This document shows positions 11,058 to 23,405 of a DNA stretch of 64,000 bases, piece by piece. Position 1 is the first letter of the stretch, and each line of letters opens with the position of its first letter. The stretch spans positions 1-64,000 of the forward strand of contig JAYKXP010000071.1 of NCBI GenBank assembly GCA_037176845.1. The letters are read 5' to 3'. Under the pieces are notes generated by a model. The model searched no databases, was not told the origin of the DNA, and was given only the letters and a program-made list of their open reading frames with translations. A program made the translations under genes and the position numbers. The stretch is from Paramarasmius palmivorus. Taxonomy: Eukaryota > Basidiomycota > Agaricomycetes > Agaricales > Marasmiaceae.

Positions 11058-11841
11058 TCACGTGAGTCGCTCATATACTTCCAGATCCTTCACTAACCGC
11101 CCCCATCTCCCATCATGCCACGCACAAACACTCTTCCACTCATCACTCTCCTCTCCCAATATCTCTCTCATCCACACAAGACTCCCAGCAACCTGCAAAT
11201 CCGCAAAACTAACCTTGTCCCTCATAAAATACCGATCTTCCTTCCTCAACCATGAATCCAAAACTCCATACGCCTCTTCAACCTGATTCCACACCTCTTT
11301 CCTCTCCTCTCCAATTAACTCTACCTCCGTATACGGTTTATTCCTACGAAAATACTCCTCACTACGAGGATTCAAACTACCCGCCGTCCGGGACATCAAT
11401 AACTGCAATAACGGAGGGATAACCTTTGCAGAGAACACTTCCAAGAAGGCTCTCTGTAGCGCTCCGGTTCCTGGTGGTACTACCATCCTTTCTGGGTTGG
11501 GATACGTCTTATCGAGGTACTCGGCGATTTGAATCGAGTCTGCGATGGTTATCCCGGTGTTTGGGTCGTGGATAGCGGGAAGAGTGTATAATGGTTTTCC
11601 GTTCTTGATGGTGGTGGGGAGCGCGTTGATGGATTTAGAGGTGTTTTCGATGTCGGGGTATTCGGTCCAGATACGTTCGTATGGGATTTGCTTGTAGTTG
11701 AGGGTATACCTGGGAATGTTTAGTACGTTTCGTCGAGTTCTTTGATGGTGAAGAGTTGACGTACATGGCTTTTAGGAGGTTGGGAGACCATGCTTTACCA
11801 TGCTTATTCGGAATATCGTAGAGACGGATTGGGATTGGCAT
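11058..11841 (-). CDS. Glutathione S-transferase
   Basis: 242 residues in two exons (about 11841-11765 and 11709-11058). The product begins MPIPIRLYDIPNKHGKAWSP, typical of fungal GSTs of the Agaricomycete type, with a thioredoxin-like N-terminal half (YTLNYKQIPYERIWTEYPDI, then TLPAIHDP and IADSIQIAEYL, the glutathione-binding Ser position). A helical C-terminal half follows with SFADLQVAGSLVWM. The chosen start at 11839-11841 matches family N-termini; an in-frame ATG at 11881-11883 would add 14 residues. It conjugates glutathione to electrophiles or reduces peroxides, presumably in the cytosol. The substrate cannot be told from sequence. TGA is at 11058-11060. Confidence 0.9.
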
Positions 11842-12899
11842 CGCAGAAGGAGGAGTGGACGAAATCGTATAAACATGAAGCATAAAGTTCGCCCCTCTTA
11901 TATTCTTCGCGTTGTACTATTCGCTTATTCATCGAATTCCAGGGAGTGATGTCTGAAAGGAGAGAGATGGAACATCTACTCTGCGTCGATTCGGCCTTTG
12001 TATGCCTACGGACTTCTCTGTCCCCATACTCTTTCTACCCCGCTGCACTCCAACCATAATTGCTTTCTCAACCGGAAACCAATCGTTTGATTCGATACAC
12101 GAACGGTTGATGACAAGCGCTATCTGTTGGACTTTTCGAGGAGTAGATGGTCTGGAGAAGCATGCTAGTGTACAACGTGGTCGTTTGAATTGCCTTCACT
12201 GTGATATGTAATCGAAAACGTTCGCCGTTCGGAGACACATAAACGGCGACGATATCGCGTTCCGCTGAGGATCATCGGTGAATTAGTCAACGAGTAACGT
12301 GGAGCTCTGAGTTACTCACCGAGCTGAAGGTACAAACTGGAATCGCGTCCCAAAGAATCCAATCGACCTGACCATTTGACCCACCGCCTCCCTCTTCGTC
12401 GTACTCTCCGCCCGTATGGAGCCTTTACAGTGTCAAGAAGTCCAACATGCCTCGGAAATCTTCAGATCAATGGCCGCAAAAAACGGGAAGTTTCCAATAG
12501 GTTTCTGGTCCAAAAATAAGAAGGCCGAGAATGATGCCAATCCAATCGCGAGAGATTAGTGAGAGAGCGCACGTTTGGTATTGCCGGTGTTGTTGTTGGA
12601 AGAGGAGAAGGGAGAGGGATTCGGATGAGAGAGTGATGAGATGGGACGCGAGAACGGTGTGTCACGCTGTGACAGCACTTTTTCTCGTACCACCACTGTC
12701 TATCTGCTCAAGCGCCCAAGACTGACGCATATCTTTTGGCCACAAGCTCCAAACTAAACAAAACACTTCCTCCATGAGGTACACGCATCAAATTTCACAT
12801 CTCAATGACGTTGGGGCCCTTACAATCCTTTCCTACTTTTGCAGGCACCTGCAACTCAATGTCAACAAGTCGAAGCTGTATCATCACCAGAGCTTAGCT
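11842..12899. other. Intergenic, nothing recognised
   Basis: This stretch holds only short unrelated open frames. No repeat, RNA gene or conserved motif was seen. Confidence 0.4.
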
Positions 12900-13460
12900 A
12901 GTTGGATTTCTGTGGGCCCTGTGAGTACAGCTATCTCTGTCTTCCAATCTCATCCACTCTAACCATTCCTCAGTCTTCCCGTCATGTGGACACTCGACGC
13001 GTATAACTACCTGAACCTCTCGGAGAGCGACGACTTTGGGAAAGGTTGAGGATACGATGGTGTTCCCCTGGAGACCAGAGGCTGCCCAATGGCCTATTCG
13101 ACTACCAAGCCAAACACTTCACGCCATTCCCGACCGGAATCTTCCACAAAGTCGTAAAAGTCGCGAAATCCACAACAAACGACCACGCGCCTACACCCCC
13201 AATAGCAGCAGTCTCTCGACACCCCAGCTTCCCTCCACTGATTACTGTCTATACGTCGTTCCTACGTCAATCGTAAGCAGCCCAGCCAGTACATTGCTCC
13301 CCTACTAAAGCTGGATTTTCCGTTATAGTGTCGCAGTCTAAGACTATGACGTTACCCATTGTCCACCTCGATGCTGAAAGCCCCAGTTGGCTTGAACCCA
13401 CCCCCGAAATCATATCGAACATCTCCGCCGAAGCCGTATCTCGAACCTCACTCACGGGGG
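12900..13460 (+). pseudogene. Possible decayed gene fragment of unknown family
   Basis: Three plus-strand segments look exon-like: one around 12983-13040 (PVMWTLDAYNYLNLSESDDF), one at about 13095-13270 (contains FDYQAKHFTPFPTGIFHKVV) and one at about 13345-13460 (LPIVHLDAESPSWLEPTPEI). GT/AG pairs lie between them, but I could not join all three without a frame break. I do not recognise the family. The last segment runs into the start of the tandem duplication that follows, which suggests an eroded locus. Confidence 0.3.
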
Positions 13461-15600
13461 TCAGTCATTCAGAGTACAGACAACATACCTCGTCTTTTTG
13501 GTCATAACACCGAGCACCCTGCAACAACCCTCATCCCGACCAAACCCAGGGGGGAGAAAGGCCATAAGTGCGGGTATCCCCCATGCATCATCAGCGGGGC
13601 CGCAGTATGCACATATCTGGCGCAGGTGAGCTCGTTCAGAAAACCTCTTCAAAGCTCGGCCGACTAATTCCGAACCTTTTGCTTAGTCATCATATGGGCT
13701 CATTTCCTCAACATCGTCTCTGTGCCTTCGTCCACCATGGGGCTTGCTCAAAAGGCGTGAAAGTGAAGCTACACATCCACATCTCTCCACCCCTTTCATC
13801 TTGCCCGTTGAATCGTCATATATATTCCGTCAACACGGGCTGTTTTCTATAAAGTCCGCATCCTTCACGTCGACGCAGTGGGTCCACCTCTGCACCCTGT
13901 GTTACGAAACATCAGGAGGTGCACCCTATGGTGTTTCTTGATCTCTACAAGCCACAGTTGAGGATCTGGAGTGGTTTATGTGGCCCTTGACTTTATCGCA
14001 TCCAAACCACACTTGAGGCCCAAGTATCGACCTGAAACTGGTTCAAACGACATTTCCATTCCTCCGGGTGAACAATACGAACACCTAGTCGACTCACGGC
14101 CTCTCTCAAGATTCGGTGTCGTGCTTGCAGCTATGTATGTCCACTCGTCAATATCCATTCAGTCGACTCAATACCTCTCGTTTAGCCTCAGATAATCAGC
14201 TACCTTATCTCAAAGCATTGATACCCCTTGACTCACGGTGCCGCCGGACGTATTTGTTACCAGTTTGAGGGATACTCATTCCGGTACTCCTTTGGCCAGG
14301 AGATAACGAGGTTCGCGTGCTTACTAGGATCGCCAGCAGAGGTAGGTCATTCACCCAATGCATCAAGATGGATGTTCATTCATAGGGATACGTTTCCAGA
14401 GCCCAATCACATGCCCACCGAATACCCCCGTCACATCGTGTCTATATACCCCTAACATTCAGACATCCATCTAAGTCCCGGGACGCTTTACACGGAACCT
14501 CCACCGAGGCTGTATGTCGATCCCCACTCACGGGGGTCAGTCGTTCAGATTCCAGACCACATACCTCGATCTATCACCAGCAACCCTCATCCCTCCCAAA
14601 CCAGGGGGGAGAAATGCCAGCAGTGCGGGTATTCGCAATGTCTGGCGCAGGTGAGCTCGTTCAAAAACCTCTTCAAAACTCGGCCGACTAAGTTCGCTTA
14701 GTCATCGATTAGGCTCATTTCCTCAACATCGTCTTACGCCTTCGTCCAGCATGGTGTTGCTCGAAAGAGCGTGAAACTGAAGCTATACATTCACAACCCT
14801 CGTCTCCTGTCATCCCGTCTGCCGAAGCGTCATGTGTATCCCGTCAACATGGGCTGTTTTCTATAAAGTCCACATCCTTCAACTCGACGCAGCGAGTCAA
14901 TCGCTGCACGCTGTGTTACGAAACAACAGGAGGTGCATCCTAGGGTGTTTCTTGATCTTTACAAGCCGCGGTTGAGGGTCTGGAGCAGTTTATCTACCTC
15001 TCTATTCTGCGGCATCCAAACCACGCTTGAGGGCCAATTGTAGCGGGTATCGACCTAAACTCGTGGTTCAAGCGACACCATCATTCCTCCGGGTGAATAA
15101 TACCAACACCTGGTCGATTTACGACCTCTCAAGATTTGGTGTCGTGCTTGCAGCCCCGTATGTCCGCTCGTTCAGTATTCATTCAGTCGACTCATACATC
15201 TCGTTTAGCCTCAGATAATCAGCTACCCTATCTGAAAGCATTGAAACGTTCTGCTTCAGGATGTACTTGTTGCATTTCGAGGTATGCTTGTTCCGGGGCT
15301 CTCTTAATGCGCAAGACTTGAGTGTCCTTCCGGCACTCCCTTGGCCAGATGAGAACGACTTTCGCGTGCTTACTAGGATCCCCAGCGGAGGTCCAATGCA
15401 TTGAGCTGGATGTTCATTTATGGGGATACGTCTCCAGAGCACAGTTACATGCCCGCCGAATGCCCCCGTCATACCCCAGCAGCATGGTGTCTACATACCC
15501 TTAACATTCGGACCTCTATCCAAGGGCCTCCTAGCCCCGGGGCGCTTTACACTCGGAAGATTTATGCTGTCGGACGATAGTCTGACCGAGGCTCACATGC
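13400..15600. repeat. Diverged tandem duplication, unit about 1.06 kb, with a third-copy remnant
   Basis: Two neighbouring units share a long colinear series of matching blocks. Examples are CTCACGGGGGTCAGTC at about 13452 and 14529, TGAGCTCGTTCA at about 13626 and 14653, GGCTGTTTTCTATAAAGTCC near 13838 and 14855, TTTAGCCTCAGATAATCAGC near 14183 and 15206, and TCGCGTGCTTACTAGGATC near 14311 and 15362. The unit boundary GGACGCTTTACAC...CACCGAGGCT at 14481 reappears in altered form at 15541, giving a 1,060-base period and the beginning of a third copy. By eye most blocks are over 80% identical, with indels. No full-length open frame is kept. One short frame ending LSRFGVVLAA..SFSLR survives in both units. 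Confidence 0.85.
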
Positions 15601-16071
15601 TTGTGTTCGTTCACGAGTTTTCGAGGCGCTATATCTATGATTGGGTGCCCCCTGTTCCGACAGAGAAGAGTGTTTGGTGAGCTTGTATTCCAGTCCCCAA
15701 GGAGAATTACCTCTCACCCGACTACTTCTAGGACATGATCGAATAGAATTTTGTTTATCGGTAGGAACTCCTTGGGTAGGTCGGAGGATAGTATTCATGA
15801 AGGCGTGTTGCGTACAGTAATGACCTCGATTACCAATGTAATATACCAATACTATGGGCAATATGACTGTGTCTCAACTCTTCTGGTCCGTGCGCACCCG
15901 ATCAAAAGATTTATGTCATCAGCGAACTCTTCCTTCCGTACCACCACTATCGCTCTTGATTTCCTTGCTCTTTTGCGCAAAGAGCTTTATGAGGGGCCAA
16001 TCCGTAAATTTCTCGCCCATTTAGATGACGTCGTTTTCTAATTGGAGTCATACAGCAACAAAATAGGAACA

Positions 16072-17311
16072 ATGGCTTCTTCTGACATTGACATGCTCGA
16101 AGACCCCGGTTCCATCGTCACGCGTAGAAAAAGTAAGAACACGGTCATAACATCATAAACATTCACTAAGACGTGTACTAGATTCCCCGGGGTCGAGTTC
16201 ATCAATCATTCAACTCCCCCTCGAGATCCTCACGGAAATCTTCTCCTGCTGTCTCTTGTTAGACAATGCAGAAGGTTACATCCGAATTACCCCAGGCGGG
16301 CAACTCTGGACGCTTTCCCAAGTTTGTACTCGCTGGCACAACATAACAATAGCCCAGCCCTCATTTTGGCGCTCTATCATCGTCGATGTGGGTCAGCTAC
16401 ATGCCCTAATCGCAAAACGAAAGCTACAGTCCCTCTTATTTCCTCACCACCTCCTCGGTCTCGTTCTTCAACGTTCCAAAGACCAACCCCTCAACATCCA
16501 ATTCATCAACTACACCTTCACCGTCGAACCAGAGAGCGCTGCAATCGGGCAAAACATGATCCAGACCTTACTCGATCACCGAAAACGCTGGAAATCACTA
16601 TCTCTACACATATATTCCACCGCAAACGCGCCTATCCCATCTACATACAAAAACGATTTCCAGATATTGGAATCATTTCGGTTGGTATTACACCAACCAC
16701 CCAACTCATTCCGGGCTATCGTGCACAGCAGGGACATCATGTCGTCTCTTCTTCGCGTGATGTGTTGTTCCCCTACTTTGAAGCAGATCCAGATTCCGGG
16801 GTTTCCTTCGGATTTGCTTATATCGATGCCTTCGGTGGCGTTTAGTGCGCTAACGCATCTCGTTGTGGGGATGTGCACGAATTTACCGATGTTGAAGGTC
16901 TTGCAGAGGTCTTCAGCGACACTTGTTTATTGCGAGTTGAGGTCGATATCATCGGCGGATGAGCCGAGAGGATTTGCAAGGAGACGGCCGCTTAGTATAT
17001 CTCTGCCCAACTTACGGGTATTGAAGGTTGCGAGAGGGCTGTCTGGAGAAGGGTATCTGATTAACAACATCGTATGTCCGCAGTTGGAATCACTGACAGT
17101 TTTGGATTATCCATCGTCGAACGGAGACTTTGAGCCGTTTGTTGCATTGGTTAAGAGGTCGGGGTGTAAAGTGAGGACGGTCGACGTAGGCGCGGGTGCC
17201 ATGGTTTCAGACGAGGCGCTCCACTTGATAGCGCCTTGGCTTGTGCTACAGAAAAAAGACAAATTGGCTGGGATACGAAGAGTCGTCTTTGGGGAGGATT
17301 CAAATACATAA
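16072..17311 (+). CDS. F-box protein
   Basis: 396 residues in two exons (16072-16132 and 16182-17311). After a short acidic N-terminus the joined product reads SSSIIQLPLEILTEIFSCCL, then LSQVCTRWHNITIAQPSFWRS: a typical N-terminal F-box of mushroom fungi, which binds Skp1 in SCF ubiquitin ligases. The rest is a Leu-rich region with spaced LxxLxV units (SLPNLRVLKV, QLESLTVLDYP), likely a degenerate leucine-rich-repeat substrate-binding part. Such genes form large families in Agaricomycetes and individual targets are unknown. Its 3' end faces that of the SDR on the other strand, 26 bases away. Confidence 0.85.
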
Positions 17312-17337
17312 AGGCCTGTATTCATGCATGGGGCAAT

Positions 17338-18507
17338 CTACTCTAAATCTAGAACAGATGTTTCGTTCTTCCAAGCCTCCACAGTCTCGATCATCTTTCG
17401 ACATTTGTTCACGATGGCTTCTTCTGCGTCCACTCCGAGAGGGAGGTAAAATGGCCACGGTCGACCAGCAGCTTTGCCTTCGCATCGTACGACGTCTATC
17501 AAGAGTTCCATCGCCTTGTCTGGGTTTCCTCGTTGAGTACCTACAGTAGCCTTGAAGATTTCGATGGCTTTCTCTCGAGTGGCATCGTAATCAGATATGG
17601 GGTGGTCCGTATGGTACGGCAAGGAAAGGATGCCTTCTGTTCGAAAGGCACCTGGTTCCACTATCAAAACACGAATGTTGAACTGGGAAACCTCAGCGGA
17701 GAGTGTTTCGCTGTAAACTAGGAACAAAATTCATATTAGTTCTCGAGCTAGTAACTTGCAGGATTTAGTGGTGGATATCTTACCGCGAAGCGCTGCTTTG
17801 GAAGAAGCGTAGAGCCCTAGGAAAACAGATGTCGGGAATCCTTCCATGTAGACTTAATTGGATAATACCTGTTGCCTGTTTGACTTAGCTTAGCGGTAGT
17901 ATATACGCACTGGCAACACAAAAAACGCTCACTGGAATCTCCGACTTCCAACTGCTCCGGCTCCCAATGTTTACTACTACGCCCGAGCGTCTAGTACGCA
18001 TGTCTGGAAGCACGGCATTGGTCACGTCGATGGCTCCAAAGAAGTTGGTTTGAAACTGCTTCTTGAACTCCTCTGAGCTTTGGCCATACAAGGTAAGCCT
18101 CCCGGAATCGATTTTGCAGACGTATCTCAGACTAGACTACTTACTCCGCTTCTTCGATTAGGGATTTGAATCCCACTCCTGCGTTGTTAACGACTACGTC
18201 GATCCGACCCCAGAACAAGAGAGCTTCATCGATCTTGGTCTTGATCGTTCGAGCTTCCCAGGTAACATCCAATTGAACTATACGAAGATTTGGATGATTA
18301 TCATAATCCGTGAGGAGCTCATTTAGCCGTTCTTCGGAACGCGCAGTAGCGATCACAAGCTCTCCTCGTCTGAGTAGAGAGGCAACCAGTCGGCGTCCGA
18401 ACCCAGAGGTAGTACCTGGTCAAATAGTATCATCAGTCAAGTCAGATAGTTACCCAAAAGTACCGAATCTTACCGGTAATGAGCCAAACATTCTCAGTTG
18501 ACGCCAT
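17338..18507 (-). CDS. Classical short-chain dehydrogenase
   Basis: NAD(P)-dependent oxidoreductase with several introns. It begins at ATG 18505-18507 with MASTENVWLITGTTSGFGRR, the TGxxxGxG cofactor loop. Then come LDVT, VVVNNAG, the Ser-bearing strand VVNIGSRSS, the catalytic YASSK, and VEPGAFRTE after the active site. The tail lies on a final exon ending TSVLDLE before the stop at 17338-17340. It belongs to a different SDR subgroup from the array genes, lacking the EDDDKTC/Trp ending. It resembles the AYR1/retinol-dehydrogenase-like fungal group. The substrate is unknown. Confidence 0.88.
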
Positions 18508-18705
18508 GGTGATAGGTAGGGGGTAAGAATGATATTGAGCGGCTCTATTATTGTCAATCTGTGTGGTCAGCTGGCCAAGGCTGCGTCAAGCTCACTCTCA
18601 GCGGGACATCGGGACGCTACACCGGTATCGGATCCGAAGCAAATGCTTGTAAAGCTATTTCATTCATTCGAGAACGCTTCTTTTCTGAGTCTGACATGGT
18701 TCGAG

Positions 18706-20599
18706 CTACTGGCTACCCGAGTCCTTTCTAGAGCCTTCCTCTTCCTCTCCGACATTCGCTCTTGGCGATGGTGTAATAGCCAAAACAGAGGGCACGGCAA
18801 TTACCAGAGCGCCGCCTACTAGTGACCAGTTGATCGTAAATTGGGTCAGCGCAGGATCTACGGAAACAGTAAGCACAAATGCATCAAACGGGACGAGACA
18901 ACCTCACAATGAAGAGCATTGATACGCCATGCCACTGCTCCACCCGACGCTTGGAAAGTCTTATACACTACAGAGGTTCATCAGGTCAAGTTACTGGTAG
19001 AAGCGCAAGAAAAGACTGACAGCCGACAAACTTGGCCGCGGCTTGAGGGGAATCCGCCAGCGAAGCCATCATCCAATAACAATAAGATTGCCAAAAAGCA
19101 TCAAAGGCACCGTAAAAGAAGTACCTATGTCTAAAGTTAGCCTCAGTTCTAAACATATACAACATAGATCACTCACAACCAGAATGGGCCAATAAACGTG
19201 CTAGTGTCCGTAAAGTCCAGCCATTGTTTTCTTCCTTGTCGGGAATTCCATCTTTGAAATGCTAGCCCACCACCCCAAATGGCCATTCCGATAGTAAAAA
19301 CGAAGATCCATCCGAGTTTAGCACGGCCTGGTCGGCTGAGAAGCTTGAGATCCAAGAGAACGCCAATGATAAACCCGCCGAACATTTGCGCGATCCAGTA
19401 CATGGAGCCGTTGAGCGAGCGTGTGCGAAGAGTAAACGTATCACCTGGACGAAAGAATGAGCTATAATTGGTGAACACCACCAAAACAGAGTACACTTCA
19501 CCGTTGACCGAGTTCTGCTGGTAGGAATAAAAGAAGTTTGCACAGAAGAACATGGGTATTAGAAGAATGATACGCCAGTTTCCCAGTGCGTGTCGAAAGT
19601 TGACGAGTTCGCGTTTTAAAGAATCGAGAGCTTTGAAGTTGCCTTCAGGTGCTGGTGAGCCGGCGTAAGTTCCATCTGAACGGAAGACCTTATGAGGAGG
19701 CAGGATAAATAGGCTGAGTAGCCATCCAACGACTGACGGTTTGGTGAGTGCGACGGAGGTAAACGTAGAGAACGTGGACATACACATAATAGCCATGAAA
19801 GCCCCATCTGCTCAGTCTCGTCAGAAGGTCACTATGAGCAAGGTGACTGTTGTACGCACATGTTCCATCGTTAACGGTACCACTGTGTGAATGGAAGTTT
19901 AGCCCAAACGATATAAATGATCCGATCCCTCCGCCGAGGTTGAAGATAATCTACTATCGTAGTATCAGTTGAAGACATAATAGTTTGGACAGGAGTGAAT
20001 AAACGCACCCAGAACAAGGCAATAGCTCTCCCTTTCCAGTCAGCCAAAGGATAGGAAACCATGATCTAGCACGCTGTCAGCTGGAGGCCTATGAACTACA
20101 AGAGCTACCCACTCACAGCACCTTGAGCTACCCATAAGAATGAAGCACCTAGTCCCAAAATCGCACCACTGGCAATGACAAAGGTTGCATTTTTCGTGTG
20201 GTTGTAGCACAGTAGGGATCCGGAATAGAGGGGATAGGTCCAACCTCCAATAAGGAGACATGTGCGTGGACCAAAAGTCTACAAGATCAGATGTCAACGC
20301 AGGATGAGTGAAGGATTAGAAAGACTCACATCGAAAACGGGTGGCACAAGGAACAGAGCAGACGCGGCGGTGGATGCGAGGAGAGCAACGTTGGCGTTAG
20401 CGGCTACTGTGCTATCCAGCTGGCCAGAACCCCCGATCCCAGAGATTGCATTGTACATGCCTGATCCAACGAATAAGCAAACACCATGTAGAGGATAACC
20501 CGTTGACATACCGGGGCAGCAGAAACATATGAACGAGATCAGTAAGATCTGGGCAGTAGGTGATCGCCAGTAGTCGTAGAGCGCGCTACTGACCGCCAT
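18706..20599 (-). CDS. UNC93-like major facilitator family membrane protein
   Basis: Polytopic membrane protein in many exons. ATG at 20597-20599 (MAVSSALYDYWRSPTAQ), TAG at 18706-18708. The first helix carries ILLISFICFCCPGMFNAISG, the signature start of fungal UNC93/MFS proteins, and a further helix has GASFLWVAQGAIM, as in UNC93 members. Later helices include IILLIPMFFCANFFYSYQ and MFGGFIIGVLLD. The C-terminal tail is short, acidic and cytosolic-looking. The substrate is unknown; animal UNC93 relates to ion-channel and receptor trafficking, and fungal ones are largely uncharacterised. It is divergent from the GlcNAc kinase gene, with 217 bases between starts. Confidence 0.85.
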
Positions 20600-20816
20600 G
20601 GTTGAGAAGATGGAGGTCGTGGTGGTTCAGGTCAACACTGGATCCACTTTTCATTCTTCCGGTAGCCCAGCCGATTTGCAGACGGATCTTCCTGTAGCAC
20701 ATGCATTTTGACAGATAAGAAGTCGAAGACACAGGCGACGTGATAGGCAACGTGGAGAATCTATCACAGTGTCAGAACACAATAAATCAGATATCAAAAC
20801 GCTCACCACTGACCTC
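20600..20816. promoter_or_regulatory. Shared divergent promoter region
   Basis: 217 bases separate the start codons of the UNC93-like gene (minus) and the GlcNAc kinase gene (plus), so both promoters must lie here or overlap coding sequence. No clear TATA box or CCAAT box was picked out. Confidence 0.4.
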
Positions 20817-21978
20817 ATGTCCGCCGTCACAAACTCAAGCTCACATGGTACCCAACTCTCTTCACTTTCTCCATACTTCGACATTACACGACCTCTGGTC
20901 CTCGTCGTAGATGCTGGAGGAACCAAATGCACTGCAGCGATCGCAACTACAGCGGAAGGAGTGATAGCGAGAGGCGAAGCCGGGCCATGTAACTTGTAGG
21001 CTCTGGAGCAGGATTCGCGTGGATAAAATTCTGACGGCATATAGCTCCACTATAGGCCTCCAAAGCACCGTCGAAACGATCAAGGCGGCAGTTCACGATG
21101 CACTTGCCACCTTGAAGATGACAGAACCACGATTTACCGCTGCTTGGGCCGGTATTGCAGGAGTGGACGCCACTCGCCCACATGATATCGCCCGGGTACG
21201 ATTACATCTCGCTGGCGTGTTGGGATTCGAAGAAGATTCAGAGGCACTTGTTGTATCCAGTGACGCAGAACTACTCTCCTCCGTACTGCTTTCGGTGCCA
21301 ACGGAAAAGAGCGCCGTCGTTCTGGTGGCTGGTACCGGTAGCATCGCGTACTTGTATACTGCCGCTAATTCGCCCGGGGGTGAAAATGAAAAACCAGGGT
21401 TCCGAGTTCCACGACGAGTAGCTCGCTGTGGGGGTTGGGGCCACTTGTTGGGAGATGAAGGTTCAGGATACGACGCGGGAAGAAGAGCTATACGAGCGAT
21501 GTTGAGCGCATGCGACAATGATAGACCGCCGACGCAACTTCATAAGAAGTTAATGACAGTGTTAGGGTGTGATGACGTAGCCGCGGTTATTACGAAGGTG
21601 TATAGCGACCCATCGGGTGCGAAAACCAGGATCGGATCCTTGTCGAATGTGGTGATGGAGATGGCTTTCGAGGAAAAAGACGCGGAAGCGCTGGCGATAG
21701 TGAGCGAGATGGTGCTATCTCTGGTGGAGTGCGTTCTGCCACTGACGATAGCAGCTCAGCGAGGAATGTGGATAGAAGATGGAATAGCACTCGTTCTTTC
21801 GGGCTCTCTGCTGGTTCAAGTTCCTCAGTTCAGGGAGGCGGTTGTAAGAGAGCTGAGAACAAGGGTGTCCGGGGTCAAATTTGGCACGGTATATGTGGTA
21901 GGAAATGCAGCTGAGTATGTAGCGTCGGTTCTATGCAAAGAGCCACCAGCTCAAGGGAAAGTTGCGGACCTAGCTTGA
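20817..21978 (+). CDS. N-acetylglucosamine kinase (BadF/BadG/BcrA/BcrD ATPase family)
   Basis: 370 residues in two exons (20817-20995 and 21045-21978). ATP-dependent kinase of the actin/hexokinase fold. VLVVDAGGTKCTA is the phosphate-1 loop, AGIAGVD the characteristic second motif, VAGTGSIAYLY the adenosine-side motif and GGWGHLLGDEGSGYD the sugar-binding segment of GlcNAc kinases. Removing the 49-base intron joins GPCN to FSTIGLQSTVETIKAA, as expected for the family. The enzyme phosphorylates free GlcNAc to GlcNAc-6-phosphate, feeding chitin and amino-sugar recycling in the cytosol. An upstream GTG at 20769 is in frame, but ATG at 20817 is the first proper start. The family is clear; substrate specificity is inferred. 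Confidence 0.88.
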
Positions 21979-21994
21979 ATGTCAGTACTGAGAG

Positions 21995-22357
21995 CTAGGG
22001 GATCCAAGAGATAACATACTCGAAGGAAATAGAAATGCTAATGCGAGAACCGTAATATGGCGCGGATAGAATAGACATGCACGCCAAACGGTCCACATCA
22101 TGCTCATTGATTAGGGTGTAACAAGGGCATAGAGGCGGCATAAAGCACCCGTTGACGCTGACCTCTAGATATATTCAACAAATGAGAAGAGAAAGAGTCA
22201 AGCAATGCTCACCTTCAACCTCTGCCTCCTTGAGATCTGTGGTTATCCCAGTTTGACGTTTCGTCTTAAATGCGGGATGAAAAAGGTAGATATGTAGAGT
22301 ACGTTTCGCGGGAGTTTGGCCGACATTTCCACTGTTATATGAGCGGTTTGCAGACAT
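21995..22357 (-). CDS. Possible small hypothetical protein
   Basis: A two-exon reading is possible: ATG at 22355-22357 (MSANRSYNSGNVGQ), a 5' part to ITTDLKEAEVE, a GTGAGC...CTAG intron near 22164-22212, and about 55 further codons to TAG at 21995-21997. The product of about 105 residues matches no family I know. It would end 17 bases from the GlcNAc kinase stop, on the opposite strand. The clean donor/acceptor and open second exon argue for it; small size and lack of homology argue against. Confidence 0.25.
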
Positions 22358-22798
22358 GAAGAACTGAGCGTGTAGCTGGTAGTCTTGTAATCAGTATCGG
22401 CGGGAGATGCTAAAGAGCGAGTCAATGGGGAGGTATTAGGCTATAAGAGATATGGCAGCACCTTGTATAGTTGGCCGTATATCCTTACTATAGTCTCCAG
22501 AATGCTCTGCCCAAAAGGTTCCCAATGACCGACGAATGAAAAATGTCGACGTTCATGTAACATTCTCCAGAGTGTTCGGTAGACCAGAAGAACATGACGC
22601 GATCAGTCGTATAGGTTGTTTCCAGAGAAATTTTAGAGAGAATTATGGAGAAGACGACCAAAGGTGTTGCTCGCTGTCAAGAACAACGAGCTCAACATCA
22701 AAAACGGCGAACTCGCGGTTTCCCGATTCGGCAGCCCAACACGCGTGACATATCTCACGCCCCAGACGCGCTCCTTTCCCTTTACCACCACCGTAATC

Positions 22799-23315
22799 AT
22801 GTCGACTGCCAGTACAGAATCCCTTTCTCCCCTCGTAAATTCCTCCATGATTCCTCGTTACATTGGAAGAAGGGTTCGATTGCCGTGTAAAGTCCTCTCT
22901 GTATGTCTTGCCTTCCTTTTTCAGAGCTATTCACCGATTCAAAGATAGGTCAACACCCAAGCAAACCGAGCCACGGTTCAAGCCAGCGATGGCGGAGACG
23001 TTCAGGTGCAGCTATTCTCGGTATTTATTGTATTCCTCGTCTTCTTTGAACAGGTATAGAATTACTGGTCGCGTCTAGGATCACGATGGATCCACCTTCG
23101 TTGAAGTGGTAGGCACCGTAGAAGACGAGACGACCATCAAGAATGCCTGTTTGATATCATTGGGAGATGAACTCGGTGCGTCTCTTTATACATTCAAGTT
23201 ACCCTAGCAAGCTAATAGACCGGTGGAAACATCAGACATGTCGACCGTGGACCAAACGATCAAAATCATTCACCAAGCTCAGTTTAAAGACGTTTTCTTC
23301 CCCGACCTCCCGTAA
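22799..23315 (+). CDS. RFA3: Replication protein A 14 kDa subunit (RPA3)
   Basis: 116 residues from four small exons: 22799-22900, 22949-23020, 23079-23175 and 23236-23315. The product starts MSTASTESLSPLVNSSMIPR and continues YIGRRVRLPCKVLS, QASDGGDVQVQL, FVEVVGTVEDETTIKNAC and SLGDELD. It ends DVFFPDLP. This is a single OB-fold, and length and motif order match fungal RPA3. It is the smallest subunit of the nuclear single-stranded DNA-binding trimer (with RPA1 and RPA2) used in replication, repair and recombination. All three introns remove frame conflicts exactly. The exons are too short for ordinary open-frame detection, so this gene is easily missed. Confidence 0.93.
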
Positions 23316-23405
23316 ACTAGCGAACACTTCTTCTGCCACACTGTACTTATCTTTCTTGCGTGTATTATACATTGGGAGGGCTTTGCCAGGCAAACAATCG
23401 AAAAA

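Noticed and set aside
16324..16845. 173-codon plus-strand frame inside the F-box gene
   Set aside because: It is a shifted frame of the F-box coding exon, which itself carries the recognisable motif.
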